Of a stretch of DNA of 40,012 nt, positions 39,722-40,012 are shown piece by piece. The stretch covers positions 1 to 40,012 of the forward strand of contig CAIKZE010000360.1 in assembly GCA_903831825.1 (NCBI GenBank). Direction: 5' to 3'. Within the stretch, counting starts at the first letter, position 1. Every line of letters begins with the position of its first letter. Under the pieces are notes generated by a model. It ran no database searches. It saw only the letters and a list, made by a program, of their open reading frames with translations, and was not told the DNA's origin. This DNA is from an uncultured Lentisphaeria bacterium (GTDB taxonomy: Bacteria; Verrucomicrobiota; Lentisphaeria; Victivallales; Victivallaceae). A program made the position numbers and the translations under genes.

Positions 39722-40012
39722 ATACGGGAGATGTCTCTAAATCCTCGGAAATCGGAATGGGGAAGTGCGGAAGTTCTAAAGTGCGGAAGTTCTAAAGTTT
39801 GAAAAAGCAGGGGAAGCAAAAAGCATTATGTTCAACAGTGCTCTAAAGTCTCGGAGTCGGGTGTCCAAAATCGGACGGTTGTCCGGTTTATTCTGCTGGC
39901 GCAGGGATGTCCAAAATGTGGTTTTGGGAGGGTTATGCTCTGTCATAACCGGGATCGGAACGGTTGCCACGGAGGACAACCCTCCAAAGGCGGATAAACC
40001 CTCCAACGGAAC

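Larger units (their letters stand above)
39294..40012. other. Repeat-rich region without a supportable gene
   Basis: About 720 bp. It holds a CTGTGTCTCTGTGCCTCTG element (about 39586-39614) and four copies of a roughly 20-bp motif of the type GTCTCTAAA-C/T-CCTCGGAAAT (39544, 39635, 39733, 39841). It also holds two perfect tandem copies of GTGCGGAAGTTCTAAA (39765-39796), two 21-bp palindromes, and a GGTTATG...CATAACC hairpin near 39933-39952. The open frames here have no family resemblance and are made of these repeats. Confidence 0.6.

Noticed and set aside
39776-40006. 76-codon minus-strand frame at the right edge
   Set aside because: Built from the local repeats, with no ribosome-binding site or family resemblance.

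Overview
The window appears to come from a Gram-negative bacterium of the PVC superphylum, most likely a Lentisphaerota or Kiritimatiellota/Verrucomicrobiota-like lineage. This is inferred from the many lipoproteins, CsgG/LPP20-family outer-membrane proteins, a PilT ATPase, and large secreted low-complexity proteins. No rRNA or marker-gene search was possible, so the assignment is tentative.

Layout. (1) 1-2177, minus strand: end of the ribosomal alpha operon, rpmJ-rpsM-rpsK-rpoA-rplQ (rplQ runs off the left edge); rpsD is missing from its usual place. (2) 2464-6313, minus: housekeeping genes, a zinc-ribbon protein and then ribE - unknown - pdxJ - pilT. (3) 6559-8256, minus: four small secreted proteins or lipoproteins. 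(4) 8339-20884, minus: the most striking region. It holds twelve exported proteins in tightly packed, often overlapping order: a CsgG-like/SUMF1-domain fusion, two CsgG/HfaB-like lipoproteins, two LPP20/FlgT-like proteins, a DUF2807 protein, two exported proteins of unknown family, and four proteins of which three consist of 33-residue Asn-rich repeats around an N-S-G-I core. I read this as a curli- or holdfast-like surface-fibre export locus with several candidate amyloid or beta-solenoid subunits. (5) 21182-25736, plus: four tandem paralogues of a secreted protein with one shared N-terminal domain and different low-complexity tails (Tyr/Trp/His-rich, Pro-rich, Gly-rich, Asn/Gln-rich). Three share a roughly 125-bp upstream leader, and two are followed by strong terminators. 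The cluster diverges from region 4.

(6) 25822-32740: tadA, a lipoprotein, a GH5-like glycoside hydrolase with a convergent LacI-type regulator and an operator-like palindrome on its promoter, then GNAT, glycosyltransferase and DegT/DnrJ/EryC1 aminotransferase genes. An 85-bp heptanucleotide array abuts the aminotransferase stop codon. (7) 32741-33948: a non-coding stretch with direct repeats and small perfect palindromes. (8) 33949-36837, plus, AT-richer: a complete ABC-three-component (ABC-3C) predicted conflict system, consisting of a SMEK-domain protein, middle component 6 and a DUF2326 ATPase. (9) 36838-39293: wreckage of a type I restriction-modification type locus. It contains a BRO-N fragment, an intact Schlafen/AlbA_2 ATP-binding protein, the first codons of hsdM, a frameshifted RhuM gene, and a 178-bp segment present twice plus a third partial copy. 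(10) 39294-40012: repeat-rich DNA without a supportable gene.

Two sequence-level themes recur. Perfect 21-bp palindromes (10-bp arms, one central base) of unrelated sequence are scattered through the intergenic DNA, mostly around the defence island. Coding tandem repeats (99-bp, 21-bp and 12-bp units) occur in the surface and defence genes.
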